Assembly: GCA_013368325.1 (NCBI GenBank)
Contig: JAACJK010000169.1
Span: 496,001-560,000, forward strand
DNA: 64,000 nt
Source of the DNA: Ephemerocybe angulata
Taxonomy: Eukaryota; Basidiomycota; Agaricomycetes; Agaricales; Psathyrellaceae
Direction: 5' to 3'
Of the stretch, positions 35,661-45,659 are shown in pieces (the first letter of the stretch is position 1; each line of letters starts with the position of its first letter). The notes under the pieces were generated by a model, which made no database searches, had not been told where the DNA came from, and worked only from the letters and a program-made list of their open reading frames with translations. The translations under genes and the position numbers were made by a program.

Positions 35661-35864
35661 TTCCTGGGCGCGGTTCATGAAATGTCGACAGCATTTGACG
35701 TAACGTACGAGCGCCATCCCCAGATCGAGTAACCCCGACGAAGTTATGACGAACCCTCCTATGGGCCCCACCTGACGTCACAAATATGGGGCTCTTCCTT
35801 ATAAACGGCGGTTTCGACCTTTCCTAGCCTTAAACTCTCAGTCGCTTACACCAACCACCACGAC

Positions 35865-36287
35865 ATGATTACCCGCACTTCTCTACGATCTGCCACGAGT
35901 GCCCTCCTTGCAACATGCAAAAAGCCGAACCGGATCGTCCCACAGCTGCGTTCCATGAGCAACTCCCCCGCCCCATCATCAAACCCTAAAGACAACACTC
36001 CAAATCAGCCCTCGAACACACAATATCGGTCGAACGCCCAGACGCAAGGCTCTGTACCAGACGATAAAACCAACCTCAGCAAGCGGGACACGCAGAGTCA
36101 GCCGGCGAAAGGGGCACGTAAAGTGAAGGAGAAAGGGTCTGGGTCCCCGATGGACACCGCCAGTGCGGAGCACGGGACGAAGCAGAGGCGCTCGGAAGGG
36201 GGATCGGGCAATCCGGAGGGCGTTGGGTTCGTTGACCAGGTCGGAAGCGCGTCGGGAACGGCAAACAAGTTCGAAGGAAAGGACTGA
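35865..36287 (+). CDS. Small basic protein with possible mitochondrial presequence (140 aa)
   Basis: A single-exon frame. The first 30 residues (MITRTSLRSATSALLATCKK) are rich in R, S, T, A and L with no acidic residue, as in mitochondrial targeting peptides. The rest is hydrophilic and rich in S, N, P, K, G, with KVKEKGSGSPMDTASAEHG and an end of GTANKFEGKD. Comparable small low-complexity proteins with a presequence are common in basidiomycetes; their role is unknown. An ACCACCACGACATG context surrounds the start, and a TATAAAC box lies about 65 bases upstream (35799). It is convergent with the first member of the ten-gene family, about 30 bases away. Confidence 0.6.
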   Translation: MITRTSLRSATSALLATCKKPNRIVPQLRSMSNSPAPSSNPKDNTPNQPSNTQYRSNAQTQGSVPDDKTNLSKRDTQSQPAKGARKVKEKGSGSPMDTASAEHGTKQRRSEGGSGNPEGVGFVDQVGSASGTANKFEGKD

Positions 36288-36320
36288 TACGCACAGAGGT
36301 TTATACAAATGTAGACGACA

Positions 36321-37613
36321 TCAATTCAGAACTGCATAGCTGGGCACCTCCTCTTCCTCGACCTCTGTAACGGTAGCCTTACGTGCCTTGGTATGAGCGT
36401 ACTCCTCGCTCAGACCCTTGCCTTTATCAAGGCTTATGGTTTCTACCTGTTCCGCCACCTCCTTTATCCTAGCATCCGACGCTGCCTTGGGTTCCGGAAC
36501 ACCACTTTCGACTGAAGCCTCGGAGTCTTTGGTTTGGGGTGTGGCTTCTACCTCCTCTTTCAACTCCTTAGCCGCCCCCGGCGCCGCCTTTGGTGTAGGC
36601 TCGGCGACAACGGCATCGCCTTCTGCAGGCGCCGGGGCCTTAGAACGCCGAGCCTCAGCCTTGCTCTTCGCCCAAATCTCTGAGAGCGATCCGAGCGCCT
36701 CATCCGCCTTCTGTGACTCTCGAAGAGTCTGAGCGAATGTGTAGACTTCACCTGGATCTTCGCCAATGATAGCTCGTTCCAACTGGGCGTCGTAGTACCG
36801 TCCACGCCTCTTGACGATCGCCTTAAGTGTATTCGACGAGAAGTACTTCCATTCCTCCGATCCGCGAAAGACGCCAATCCTCTATAGCAAAAGCATTTTG
36901 GAGTCAGTTTCGCACGTCGACCTTAGAATCGAACCCCGTACCTGAAGCATCACCATATCATGGTGGTACAGCACTGAGTAGTTATGCCTATTCCTCGGTC
37001 GGAAGTCGACTGGGGCTATGGATGCTTTGAACACCTCATCCCCGACAGCTTCGAGAAGAGAAATGGCGCCAGGGAGCTTTTCCTATGAGGTGGATTGTGT
37101 AAGAGTTGTAGATCGTACATCGTGGATAGGATCAAACTCGGGATCAAAGTACCTTGGCCTCGATCAACCGAGCGTATCTATCGGCCACAACCTCATGCTC
37201 TTTAACGAGTGGCTTGAGCTCCTCAGAGAAGGAATCGATTCTAGGAGGACATGGTTAGCATAAAGTGAGTATGTTCCATCTGTCTAGTTTAAACATCACT
37301 CACGAATCTTGGATGCGCAGGAGTTTGCCCATCATCTCATCGATTTCACGCTCTGGCACAGGCCAAATCCTGATGATATTAGCGACACCGACAGGCTATC
37401 GATGCAAGGCACTTACCTATCGTACATGGTCTCTGCCTTCTTGATCTCCTCTTCGATCCATTTGATCTCTTCTTCAGATTTTCCGGTGCGCCAGTCGATC
37501 TCCGGCACCTCTGGGTCAGGAGTTTCTGAGCCCTCTGACGCAGTGGACTCTTCGTCTCGGGGACGCACTGTGTCGGTTGGCGATGGAGGAGACTGTGGCG
37601 AATCAGACGACAT
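36321..37613 (-). CDS. Unrecognised helical family, member 1
   Basis: Six exons from the ATG at 37613 (MSSDSPQSPPSPTDTVRPRD...). The first exon ends KKAETMYDR at a phase-2 intron; the second encodes IWPVPEREIDEMMGKLLRI then QDS; the third IDSFSEELKPLVKEHEVVAD...LIEAK; the fourth EKLPGAISLLEAVGDEVFK...MVMLQ. The last begins RIGVFRGSEEWKYF and ends in a long acidic, Ala/Glu/Lys-rich tail (residues about 240-390). The junctions AK/EKL and Q/RIG are both phase 0, as in its paralogues, but this copy has one additional 5' exon and the longest tail. It is predicted to be soluble and helical, without a signal peptide. I recognise no known domain. It heads a run of six same-strand members. Confidence 0.6.
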
Positions 37614-37886
37614 GGGGGTTGAAGCGTATCGATCTCGGGATTCTATGTCAAAGCTAAACATATATTTGGACTGACTGACAGATCCTTGACACCTGACCTT
37701 CACACTTCATAGATTTTTCGAAGTGTTCTCAGAACACCTTCCTCGTGTTCCCCCCAGAAGTCGTTGAGGGTTCTAGCCGGTGAAGAGACGTGTTCTAGGT
37801 CAAAAACACAGTGATACAACAGTTATACAAGCGTCGAGATAAGAGATAAGATCCAGATTGGATTCAAGAAGAGATAACCCGTCAAT

Positions 37887-38892
37887 TCAAGTGAACTCTG
37901 GCAAGGGTCTCCCCGTGATCTTCATGATCTTCGCGAACATTTCCTCGGGCGACGGCAGCCCGAACGAAGGCGGCCTGCCCATCTTCTCGCCGGTGGGGGT
38001 CGTCGAGCCATCGTCATCATCCTCAGAATCTCCACCGGGCCGAGAAGCAGCTTCCCTCCTCGCCGCTTCTCTCCTAGCATCCGCCTGGGCCTTCTCCCTC
38101 GCAATCCGTTGCGCCTTCATGCTCTCCAGCATGTCTTCGAGAACCGGCATATGCTTCGGCCGAGTTATTACCCCTCTGTACTCCAAAGTATCGACGTAGT
38201 GTCTATCTCTGGGGCTCTCGATTTGGTTCATTTTCTGGGATACAAAAATGGGGTTCAATCGTGGCCGTCATACGCGTTAAGACTTTGTGATTCTGTGAAG
38301 TGCATACCTTTTCGATATAAGCGTCAAAGGCATCCGCCTCCGCCTGAGCAGCAGCGGGATCAATTTCACGCCCCTTTCCCTTGTCGCCACCGGGAGGTGG
38401 CTGAGCTGCAGAGGCTCGCGCCCAGGTTTCGCCTCGCAGAACTGTGTACTGAGAAATGGCCTCCGATATCCTTCCCTGCAAACCTGTAAGTTGTAGTACA
38501 TGATTGATTTCATGACCTCCGTCGGGCCGAATTATTGTACGTTGAACACACCTTCGCCTCGAAGAGATTGGCAAGTCTATCGGTTATTTCTTTATCGTCC
38601 GACATAGGGTCCAGTGCCTTGATGTCTTCATCCACCCTACCGAAACGACATTAGGATCTGCACGGCGTCCCTGAGAGGGTATTCCATACGCACCTCTTCA
38701 AAAAGTCGCCCAGTGTTTTTATTCGGAATACGACCCTTTCCGCTGGACTATACCTGATCGAAGTTCTGAGCGCGCCAGCGTCAACTGCAAATCTGATGGC
38801 TCGACGGCATCTGGCATCTCTTACAAGGCCATTGATGCCTCCATAGCGTCGAGCGCGAGCTTCTCCATGTCCGGTGACAATGGTGCAAACAT
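37887..38892 (-). CDS. Unrecognised helical family, member 2
   Basis: Start ATG proposed at 38892 (MFAPLSPDMEKLALDAMEA). The first junctions near 38840-38700 are uncertain. From there the family plan is clear: TLGDFLKR, a phase-2 intron, VDEDIKALDPMSDDKEIT...LFEAK; a phase-0 intron; GRISEAISQYTVLRGE...AFDAYIEK; a phase-0 intron; then KMNQIESPRDRHYVDTLEYR and a Glu/Arg/Ala-rich tail (AREKAQADARREAARREA) ending GRPLPEFT. The final exon thus starts with KMNQI in place of the RM/RV-x-x-I start seen elsewhere. The tail looks like a charged single helix followed by a Pro-rich end. No known domain. Stop at 37887. Confidence 0.55.
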
Positions 38893-39147
38893 CCCAAACA
38901 TGATTGAGAGGTGCTGTGAGTGTGCAAGGAGATGTGTCGTGTTGTCGAGCAGCCAGGGTCAAGGTCAGAAGCAAAAGCACGACAACCTTCGCTTCCGAAG
39001 ACAGCGAGGAAGGTCTCAGTCAGTCATGGAAGAATTGGACGGCCTCATGTTCACAGCACCTGACTTATCGATACAGAATTAATAGAATAGAATCGGATTC
39101 TCGTCACTTCATAGACTTTCCTCGACAGCAAGCCTTCCCGCAATCTC

Positions 39148-39193
39148 ATTACCGGCGCGCCACCTATCCCATTACCGGCGCGCCACCTATCCC
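39148..39193. repeat. Two perfect copies of a 23-base unit
   Basis: The 23-base unit starting ATTACCGGCGCGCCACC is repeated head to tail without a mismatch; each copy contains the palindrome GGCGCGCC. It lies between family members 2 and 3. Confidence 0.85.
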
Positions 39194-39345
39194 AACTTCC
39201 TCTCTAAGCGACCCAGATTTGTGGTCCTTGAAATAAGCGCCGGGAACGTGGGTGACGGAGCAAGGGTCTGAACGGACGTCAGGGCCGAGATTATTTAAGC
39301 GTTATTGGAATGTCGAACAGTGATATTCAGATGCTTACCAGTGTC

Positions 39346-40344
39346 TCAAACGGGCAGAGCCGAAGAGCTGGGAAGCGCTACACTCTGAACGGTCGGTGTG
39401 CCCTCGTCTTCCCCAGAAGTTGAAGAGCTCCCGGAGGGTCCCGCAGTCGCATCATCGGGGAACGAGCCAGATCCACTGCCACCCGCATGCACACTACATG
39501 GTGCGCTGAGAGAAGGGAGCTTGTCTCCGAATACGTCACTGAGGAATTTGCTGGGAAGGACGCCCTCCATTTTAAGGCCGAAGAAGAACACTATGTCCCG
39601 ATCAGGCTGAAGAATCTCCGCCATCCTCTGAGAGACGATAGTCAGTCGAGTCCACTTCTGAAAACAAGGCGGCACAATACGGACCTGACCGATATAGTCG
39701 CCGAGGTCGTCATCGTCTTGGACATCCTCCGTCTTCAACGTTCCCTTCCCCTTTCCTTTCCCCTTGGCGTCCTTGGATCCTGGAACAAATTTTTCGATTT
39801 CATCTTGGAGGCTAAAGAGTTTGGGTATAACATCCTCGAGCTTGTCCTAAATGCGTCGCAGGGACAGAAAAAAATAGCTGTTGAGCACGAATGTCATGGT
39901 TCTGGTAGCGCTTGGCGACTCACCCTGGCGTCGAAGAGCTTCCAGATCTTGCTCTCTGGGTCCTCACGCTCGCTCCCAACGAGGGCCGGATCGATTTTTC
40001 CGATCTCCTCTTCCACTCTGATATGCATGGAGGACAGGTTAGATTAACTGGGGTCAACTTGAAGGAAAGAGACACGTTTCGTCGAGGGAACACAGTACGG
40101 CTGTTCTGCGCCCCTGCTCGAAACCCCACACTCACTGGTCCTGATAGGTCACCATGATTCCCAAAGTATTTGGAACCATTTCCTTCGGTGGAGGCCGCAT
40201 TAAGCTGAATAAACGTTGGCGAATGAGTTTCAGTCCTCCCGAGTCACTGGTAAGGGCCTGCACTGACCGGCTTATGGATGCTAAGAAGTCGTCACCCCCC
40301 GGAGGTGGGGGAGGCAGCGTCAACCCTGGTACTATCCCAAACAT
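39346..40344 (-). CDS. Unrecognised helical family, member 3
   Basis: Five exons resolve cleanly: 40344-40268, 40204-40136, 40017-39924, 39846-39685 and 39627-39346 (phases 2, 2, 0, 0), 227 residues. The protein starts MFGIVPGLTLPPPPPGGDDF; then MVTYQDQ; then VEEEIGKIDPALVGSERED...LFDAR; then DKLEDVIPKLFSLQDEIEKF with a Lys/Gly run and an acidic DDLGDYIGQ end. The last exon begins RMAEILQPDRDIVFFFGLKM then EGVLPSKF and ends in a Ser/Gly-rich acidic tail. The repeated parts in paralogues are V-E-x-E-I-x-K-L/I-DP, LEDVIPxL-x-x-LQ-E, and RMxEI...F-x-x-LxMEGILP. It is probably a short coiled-coil protein; function unknown. It shares a promoter block and 3' flank with member 4. Confidence 0.68.
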
Positions 40345-40433
40345 TTTGAGGGCGAGTCTTCTGTCGACACAAAGGTGCGGGAAGTGTGGGTGTAAAACGA
40401 ACTTGAAATGCGTAGCAAACGAGGTGGTGCGAC

Positions 40434-40560
40434 GTTTAAATACATACCTTCCCGTTTTCGCACACGTGTCTGTAGTACCCTTAATCGAACGACTGAATGG
40501 AATCTCGAAGGTTGTCAAGGCGTCTATCTGGCAGAGAAAATGTAGCTTAGATCGCCTCGT
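40434..40560 (-). promoter_or_regulatory. Shared family promoter block, member 3 copy
   Basis: About 90-220 bases before the member 3 start, the + strand reads TTTAAATACATACC, then CGCACACGTGTCTGT, then ATCGAACGACTGAATGGAATC. Members 4 and 5 have the same order of words upstream. CACGTG is a bHLH-type E-box; the TTTAAATA word may serve as a TATA-like element. Confidence 0.5.
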
Positions 40561-40880
40561 GTCGATATCGCACGGACCTTAGATGCAACAATTCCATATA
40601 ATTCGTATGCGGAAACAAACCCCTAAGCTCGCTTTGGAAGTTCAACGCCAAATAGCTATCTATCTCGATTACTGCGGAATGCCGTCAGGCCCTTCCCTCC
40701 TCCCCCAGGCGGCTTCGTCGGGATGGCAGTGACCGTGCAGTGATTTGGAGCCAGGTTCCTCGGGATAAGCGCCGGGAACGTATCAAATGTGACTTAGGTC
40801 TGAACGGATGACAGGGACGAAGGTATTTGAATTAGCAAAGCGGTGCTGGGTAGAACGATGAAATTCAGATGCGTACCAGT

Positions 40881-41844
40881 TCAATTCTTATCCTGGATGT
40901 TCATGAGAGCAAAGGAACTGTCAATGGGCAGCTCTACATTCTGCTTGATCGGCGTGACCTCCTCCACTGAAGGACTTCCGGAGGTCGCAGCGATAGATTC
41001 GCCCTTGACCGAGGCCGATTCACTGTCACCAGCCTGAGAGCTTCGAGGCTTTTTGAAGAGGAACTTTTGCCACTCCTTCAACGGAAGGATGCCCTCCATC
41101 TGAAGTGTGTGGAAGTGCACGATGCTCTTGTTGAGTGGCGTAATCTCCTTCATCCTCTGAAGGATATGGTGATTAGTTGAATATATTTTTGACTTGTCGC
41201 ACAGGGGGCTAGATACGGACCTCATTAAGATAGGCGTCGAAGGCGTCATCGTACTCGATAGATGACAATTCCTTCCACTTCTCTTGCTCCTTGTAAGCGT
41301 CCTTCTCAGAGCCTGGGACGTAGTTATGGACCTCCTCTTGAAGGCTCTGAAGCCCTGGAATAACCTCCTTAAGCTTATACTATCCGCACATCGTGGATGA
41401 GAAATGATAATGAAATGCTGCCAATTCAGGACCCAGGTGCTTGCAGCTCACCTTGGCGTCGAAGAGTAAGAAAGCCTTACGGGTTGCTGGGTCCTTGGGA
41501 TCACCCTGAAGGTCCAGGACCTCCGGATCGAGTTTCTCGATCTCCCTTTCCACACTGGTTGCAGAGATTAGATTAGATCAACCGTAATCAAAGAAACACG
41601 TTTCGTCGATGGAACTTGCACAAGTACTCATGATCACTCTTCCTGGTACTGGATCATCAACTCCAACTTCCCTTTGAGATGCTCCCTCGGCGTCGGTAGG
41701 AACCTAGATAAACGCAGGAGAGTCAGTCTTCATCTAGTCGTAAAGGCCTCGACGATCGACCTCTACTGACCCGGGAGGAGGGCGAAGCTTCTTCAAGGGG
41801 GGCGAGTCATGCTCTACCTCTACGTCAGGTGTTACCGCCGACAT
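40881..41844 (-). CDS. Unrecognised helical family, member 4
   Basis: Five exons from the ATG at 41844: MSAVTPDVEVEHDSPPLKKL; FLPTPREHLKGKLELMIQYQ; then after a phase-2 intron VEREIEKLDPEVLDLQGDPK...LLFDAK. After a phase-0 intron comes LKEVIPGLQSLQEEVHNYVP with a basic/acidic linker ending AFDAYLNE. The last exon starts RMKEITPLNKSIVHFHTLQM then EGILPLKEWQKFLFKKPR and ends ...SFALMNIQDKN. The residues Val-Glu-Arg-Glu-Ile-Glu-Lys-Leu-Asp-Pro-Glu are shared word for word with member 5. Predicted helical and cytosolic or nuclear. No known domain. Confidence 0.68.
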
Positions 41845-41924
41845 CGCGTTGAAGGTATGTTGTTGGGGAAGTGGAGAGAAGAGGCAAAATCAGCTACTAG
41901 CGAGCCGGGTGGCTTTGAGGTTTA

Positions 41925-42075
41925 AGTACACATCTACTATCGATCTCACCGATTTCACACACGTGTCTGTACTAGCCTCAGCTGAATCGAATGAATGGAT
42001 AGAATCGCGAAGACTTGGTGAAGAAGACGTCTGGCCGAGAAGGTGTAAGATTAGAACGCCTCGTGTCACTATCAC
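41925..42075 (-). promoter_or_regulatory. Shared family promoter block, member 4 copy
   Basis: Reads TTTAAGTACACATC, then CACACACGTGTCTGT, then AATCGAATGAATGGATAGAA, then CGCGAAGAC and AAGAAGACGTCTG. The words are in the same order and near-identical spacing as in the copies before members 3 and 5; the CACGTG box is intact here. Confidence 0.5.
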
Positions 42076-42280
42076 ACTGAAATACGTGCAACTGCTTGGT
42101 GGTGTGTTGTAGGGTTCGAGCTGGAAATTTTAGATACCTTTTTGTACTTATAATAGCCTTCCAGTCCCCCCGGCGTTCAGTAATTGGACCGCGTCCGGGC
42201 AATAACACCTATCACCTATCACATAACCTTGTAAGTACACGAGTTCAACGTTGAACGGTTCCTTTCGCTTTGCAAGTTCG

Positions 42281-43368
42281 CTAATTGACTCCAGGACGAA
42301 CTGCCACGAACACCTCCCCCTCGTCCCTTGTAATTTTTTCTTCCTGGATGCTCATTGAAGCCAAGGAACTGGGCAGCTCTACAGTCTGCGTGGTTGGCGT
42401 GACCTCCTCAACGACGTCGTCCAAAGAGCTTCCAGAGGGCCCCGCAGCAACCTCACCCTCGGCCGAGCCTGAACCATTGCCATCCGAGGTCGAGCTACTT
42501 TGAGAACGCTGCTTGAAGTTCCACGGGTCCGGGAGGATGCCGTCCATCTGAAGCCGGAAGAAGTATAGGATACCCCTGTCGGACGGCATAATCTCGTTCA
42601 CCCTCTGAGAAACGGTCGTTAGTCTTTGCCTCTTGACTGCTGGGTGGGCTATGTGTACGGACCTGATCGACATAGTCGACGAAGTCGTCATCGTACTCGA
42701 TACCTGTCGTCGTCAAACCTTTCGCCGTGAACACCAACCCCATGTCCTTCAAGTTGCCCTTCCCCTTCCCCTTCCCTGCTCCCTTGTCCGCGTCCTCGGT
42801 GTCGGCGTCGGCGTCCCTGTGCTCTGAGACGTAGCCATCGACCTCCTCTTGAAGATTCAGAAGCTCTGGTATAACTTCCTCGAGCTTACACTACCCCCAT
42901 CCGATGAATGAGGAATGAGAATGAAATCATACTAATTCAAGGAGACTCACCCTGGCGTCGAAGAGTATCCAAGCCTTGCTCCCTGGGACCTCAAGATCAG
43001 CCTCAAGGAGCTCCGGATCGAGCTTCTCGATCTCTCTCTCCACTCTGGCAGTAGAGATAGATAAGATCGACTGCGATCAAGTACGGTGGAAAACTCACGC
43101 CTCCTGGTGCTCGAACATCATCCTCAAATGCGTTTCGACTTCCCCCTTCGGCGTCTGTATGAATAGACTGGACCGTCTGGACGGATAAACACAGGCGAAT
43201 GAGATAAATGTCAGTCTTCGTCAACTCGTAGGGACGTCGATCCATCTGCACTGACCGAGGAGGGACATCACCAGGGGGTGGTGGCGTCAACTTCAAGGGA
43301 AGGTCGGGTGGCATCTTGAGGGGCGAGCCTTCTGGGGCCACTTCCAAGGCAGGTGCTACAGTCGACAT
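42281..43368 (-). CDS. Unrecognised helical family, member 5
   Basis: Start ATG at 43368: MSTVAPALEVAPEGSPLKMP, Pro-rich to PPPPGDVPPR; then TVQSIHTDAEG...MFEHQEA; a phase-2 intron; VEREIEKLDPELLEADLEVP ... LFDAR; LEEVIPELLNLQEEVDGYVS with a Gly/Lys run; and an acidic end DDFVDYVDQ. The last exon is RVNEIMPSDRGILYFFRLQM then DGILPDPWNFKQRS, with a Ser/Glu-rich tail ending VAVRPGVN. It is the closest relative of members 3 and 4 by eye, including the GKGKGKG linker shared with member 3. Splice phases agree with the family plan. Function unknown. Confidence 0.68.
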
Positions 43369-43439
43369 CGTGTTACAGAGATGTTGTGGGTGGGTTGGAG
43401 AGAAAGGCAAAGCCTGTCCGTAGTTAGCCAAGCGGCGAC

Positions 43440-43590
43440 GCCTAAATACATATCCACTATCCGATTTCGCACACTTGTCTGTCGCCTGAAATGAATCGAA
43501 TGAATAGATAGAATCGCGGAGACATTGTGAAGAAGACGTCTGACGAAGAACATATAAGATTAGATCGCCTCGTGCCGATATCACACAATC
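43440..43590 (-). promoter_or_regulatory. Shared family promoter block, member 5 copy
   Basis: Reads CTAAATACATATCC, then GATTTCGCACACTTGTCTGT, then AATCGAATGAATAGATAGAA, CGCGGAGAC and AAGAAGACGTCTG. The E-box position reads CACTTG rather than CACGTG, so this copy has lost the palindromic core. Confidence 0.5.
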
Positions 43591-43677
43591 TTGGAAGTAC
43601 ACAAGTTCATTAGCAGACATGCCTATGCGGAAACAAGAAACAGACCCTTTCTTTCGCTTTGCAAGTTCACCACTCGA

Positions 43678-44422
43678 TTACCGCGAAACACCATCAGCAC
43701 CTCCCCCTCCTCCCTGAGGGTTCATCGGAATACTCGCCCACACCTCCCTCGTCCTCTGGTCAGGCACCATCCCAAACGCCATCTCGCTCGGATGCGGCGT
43801 ATGCCCCAATACCCGCTCATAAGACTGCAACGCAGCATCCAAGACCGCCTCGTCAGTCTCCGTCTTCTGCAGCAATGCGCCACCCGCGTCGGCACCAGCG
43901 TTCGCAGGCGAGTTATTCAAGATCCCAGATTCGTTGAGGAGTCGGAGAAGGGCCTGGGGCTCGTGCTCCGCGAGGCCTGTCGACTAAGAGGGAGAAGAAC
44001 GAAGAACCAGGTGGTTAGTAACGGGAATTGCGATGACCTTTTCATCGTACCTCAGCCGATTCTGTTCCCTTCGAAGTTTGCTGGAATTCAGCTGTTTCGA
44101 GCTTCATGATAGTCTCCGCCAACCGTTGCTGCATGTCGCGCAGATCGTCGTCGTCCTCATCGTAAGGTCACACATCTTGAAGGTGAAGTATGGACTGACC
44201 TTTGCATGGAGGAGTTTAGGATACCTAGGGCCCAAAGCTGCGCCTGTGATCGAGATTTCTTCGAGTCGCTCCAGCTCCTTATCGACTCTAGGAAACATAT
44301 GCGTGTATTAGTGGCTAGGAGGGGAGGGTGGTGAATCGCAGTCCTCACTGTGCTTGAGCTTGAGCAAGCTGCTCCGCTACGCTGCCTTGGCTCTGAGCGT
44401 CCTTTGTGTCGTTCGTATCCAT
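43678..44422 (-). CDS. Unrecognised helical family, member 6
   Basis: Start ATG at 44422: MDTNDTKDAQSQGSVAEQLA then QAQAQ. Then a phase-2 intron, VDKELERLEEISITGAALGP...LHAK, a phase-0 intron, DDDDLRDMQQRLAETIMKLE...ESAE, another phase-0 intron, and STGLAEHEPQALLRLLNESG then ILNNSPANAG. The first two exons look like a coiled coil, and the LLRLLNESGIL piece aligns with FxxLxxxGIL of the other members; the R that normally opens the last exon is S here. The end is Gly-rich (QGGGGGADGVSR). It is more divergent than members 3-5 but has the same intron phases. An unrelated conserved coiled-coil protein is an alternative. Confidence 0.6.
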
Positions 44423-44821
44423 CGGAATTGCGTCTTGGATGTCGATCGAGTGTGGGCTATGTGAAGGGGCGGTGGGAAAGAAAGGATATGAGGAAGGAGA
44501 ATGGAGTGCACTCGGCCTGTCTTAAGTAGGCTCTAGAGTCTCCAGTGCCAATTGAGTGGGATGCGGTGGGCCCATGACGTCTCGAATGATATATGAATGA
44601 AGGCAACTTCCAAAGAGATATCATATCCAGAAGAATAAAATACAGCAAGCAGAATGGATCGTGGATAAAGCGATAAGACGGAGATAGAGCTGAAGGTTGG
44701 GAGGGAATGGGATATGGTATGATACAGTGGCTCCGACCAAGATGATAATGCGTAAGATAACAGCGAAAACGGCAAGAAAAGTGAAAGGCAATAGAAGTAA
44801 GGAGACTCTCAACTCGGTTCA

Positions 44822-45659
44822 TCATCGTCCCCCAGGGGGCGGGGTGGTTGCGCCGAACAGTCCTGGTCTTGGAGGGGGCGTCGCAGCCATCCGTGAAGGT
44901 GCAACGAGAGGTGTAGGCGCCAATAACGGGTTCGCTATGAATCGCGTCCGATCAGAGACATTCCGGCTGAGAATCGATAGAAATAAGAGTGACTCACGTC
45001 TCCACTGTGCCCACGCAGGCATAGAACTCTGCGGCGGCTCGTGCCCATAGTGCCCGTGCATATGAGGCGGGGGTGTTGGTGCTGATGGGGGTGGTGGCGC
45101 CGCTATCGCCTTTCTAGGCCGCCTCTCCGCCTTCTTGTGCACCGTTCTCCATCCCGGACGAGCCTGGATCTGTTCTTCCGGCGGTGGTGGAACCAACGCG
45201 AGAGCATCTTCTGGCATGCCCATCATCGGAGGAGGACCTTCGATTGCCATCCCCATCCCCTGAACCGAACTGTTAGATTTCCGATTCGGGGTAGGTACAT
45301 TCGAGATAAACTCACCTGTCCTTGCCAAGGTGGCAAAGCACCGCCGTGCTTGGACTTCAGAGCCATCAGCTCTGCGATCTCGCTATCGTACAAAACGAAA
45401 TGTCAGCGCTGTACTCTCCGGAAGACTGATTTATCGACGACGCACTTCTGCAGCTGACTCCGCTCATCCCTCAGTTTCCCTACTTCCGCAAGCAAGATTC
45501 GGACCTCCCCAGCAAGCGCCTTGCTGAAGTCCTGGAGATACCTTTAGACCATCGGTGGGACAATCAGAATATGTTGTTCTAGGGTCTTTCTAGGGTCGAC
45601 CCTACTACTCACTTGGGGGTCGTCTGAGGATTGTACGGAGATCCTCCTTTCGACGACAT
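44822..45659 (-). CDS. Proline-rich protein with short coiled coil
   Basis: Exons start at the ATG at 45659 (MSSKGGSPYNPQTTP). A phase-2 intron leads to KYLQDFSKALAGEVRILLAE then VGKLRDERSQLQ, then EIAELMALKSKHGGALPPW, then a Pro/Met-rich part (GMGMAIEGPPPMMGMPEDAL) with a basic patch KKAERRPRKA and PPPPSAPTPPP. After a 63-base intron the end is NPLLAPTPLVAPSRMA...TTPPPGGR. The leucine/glutamate heptads suggest a dimerising coil, and the tail looks disordered. It lies within the ten-gene run but the second intron is phase 2, so I do not count it as a family member. No known domain recognised. Confidence 0.55.

Larger units (their letters stand above)
31296..35864. other. Gene-poor stretch
   Basis: I found no gene I can support in these 4.5 kb. 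The longest frames (31289-31732 minus, 33609-33836 minus, 33678-34055 plus, 34799-35191 plus) lack recognisable motifs and splice partners. Notable content: an (ACCT)n microsatellite at about 32580-32600; single AAGCGCCC-type words at about 34406 and 35280; and a palindromic pair at 35608-35636. The region from 33,000 to 34,100 may hold remnants of a decayed gene, but no frame persists. Confidence 0.45.

Noticed and set aside
44822..45659. Counting the proline-rich coiled-coil gene as an eleventh family member
   Set aside because: Its second intron is phase 2 and it lacks the R-M/V-x-x-I exon start; position alone is not enough.
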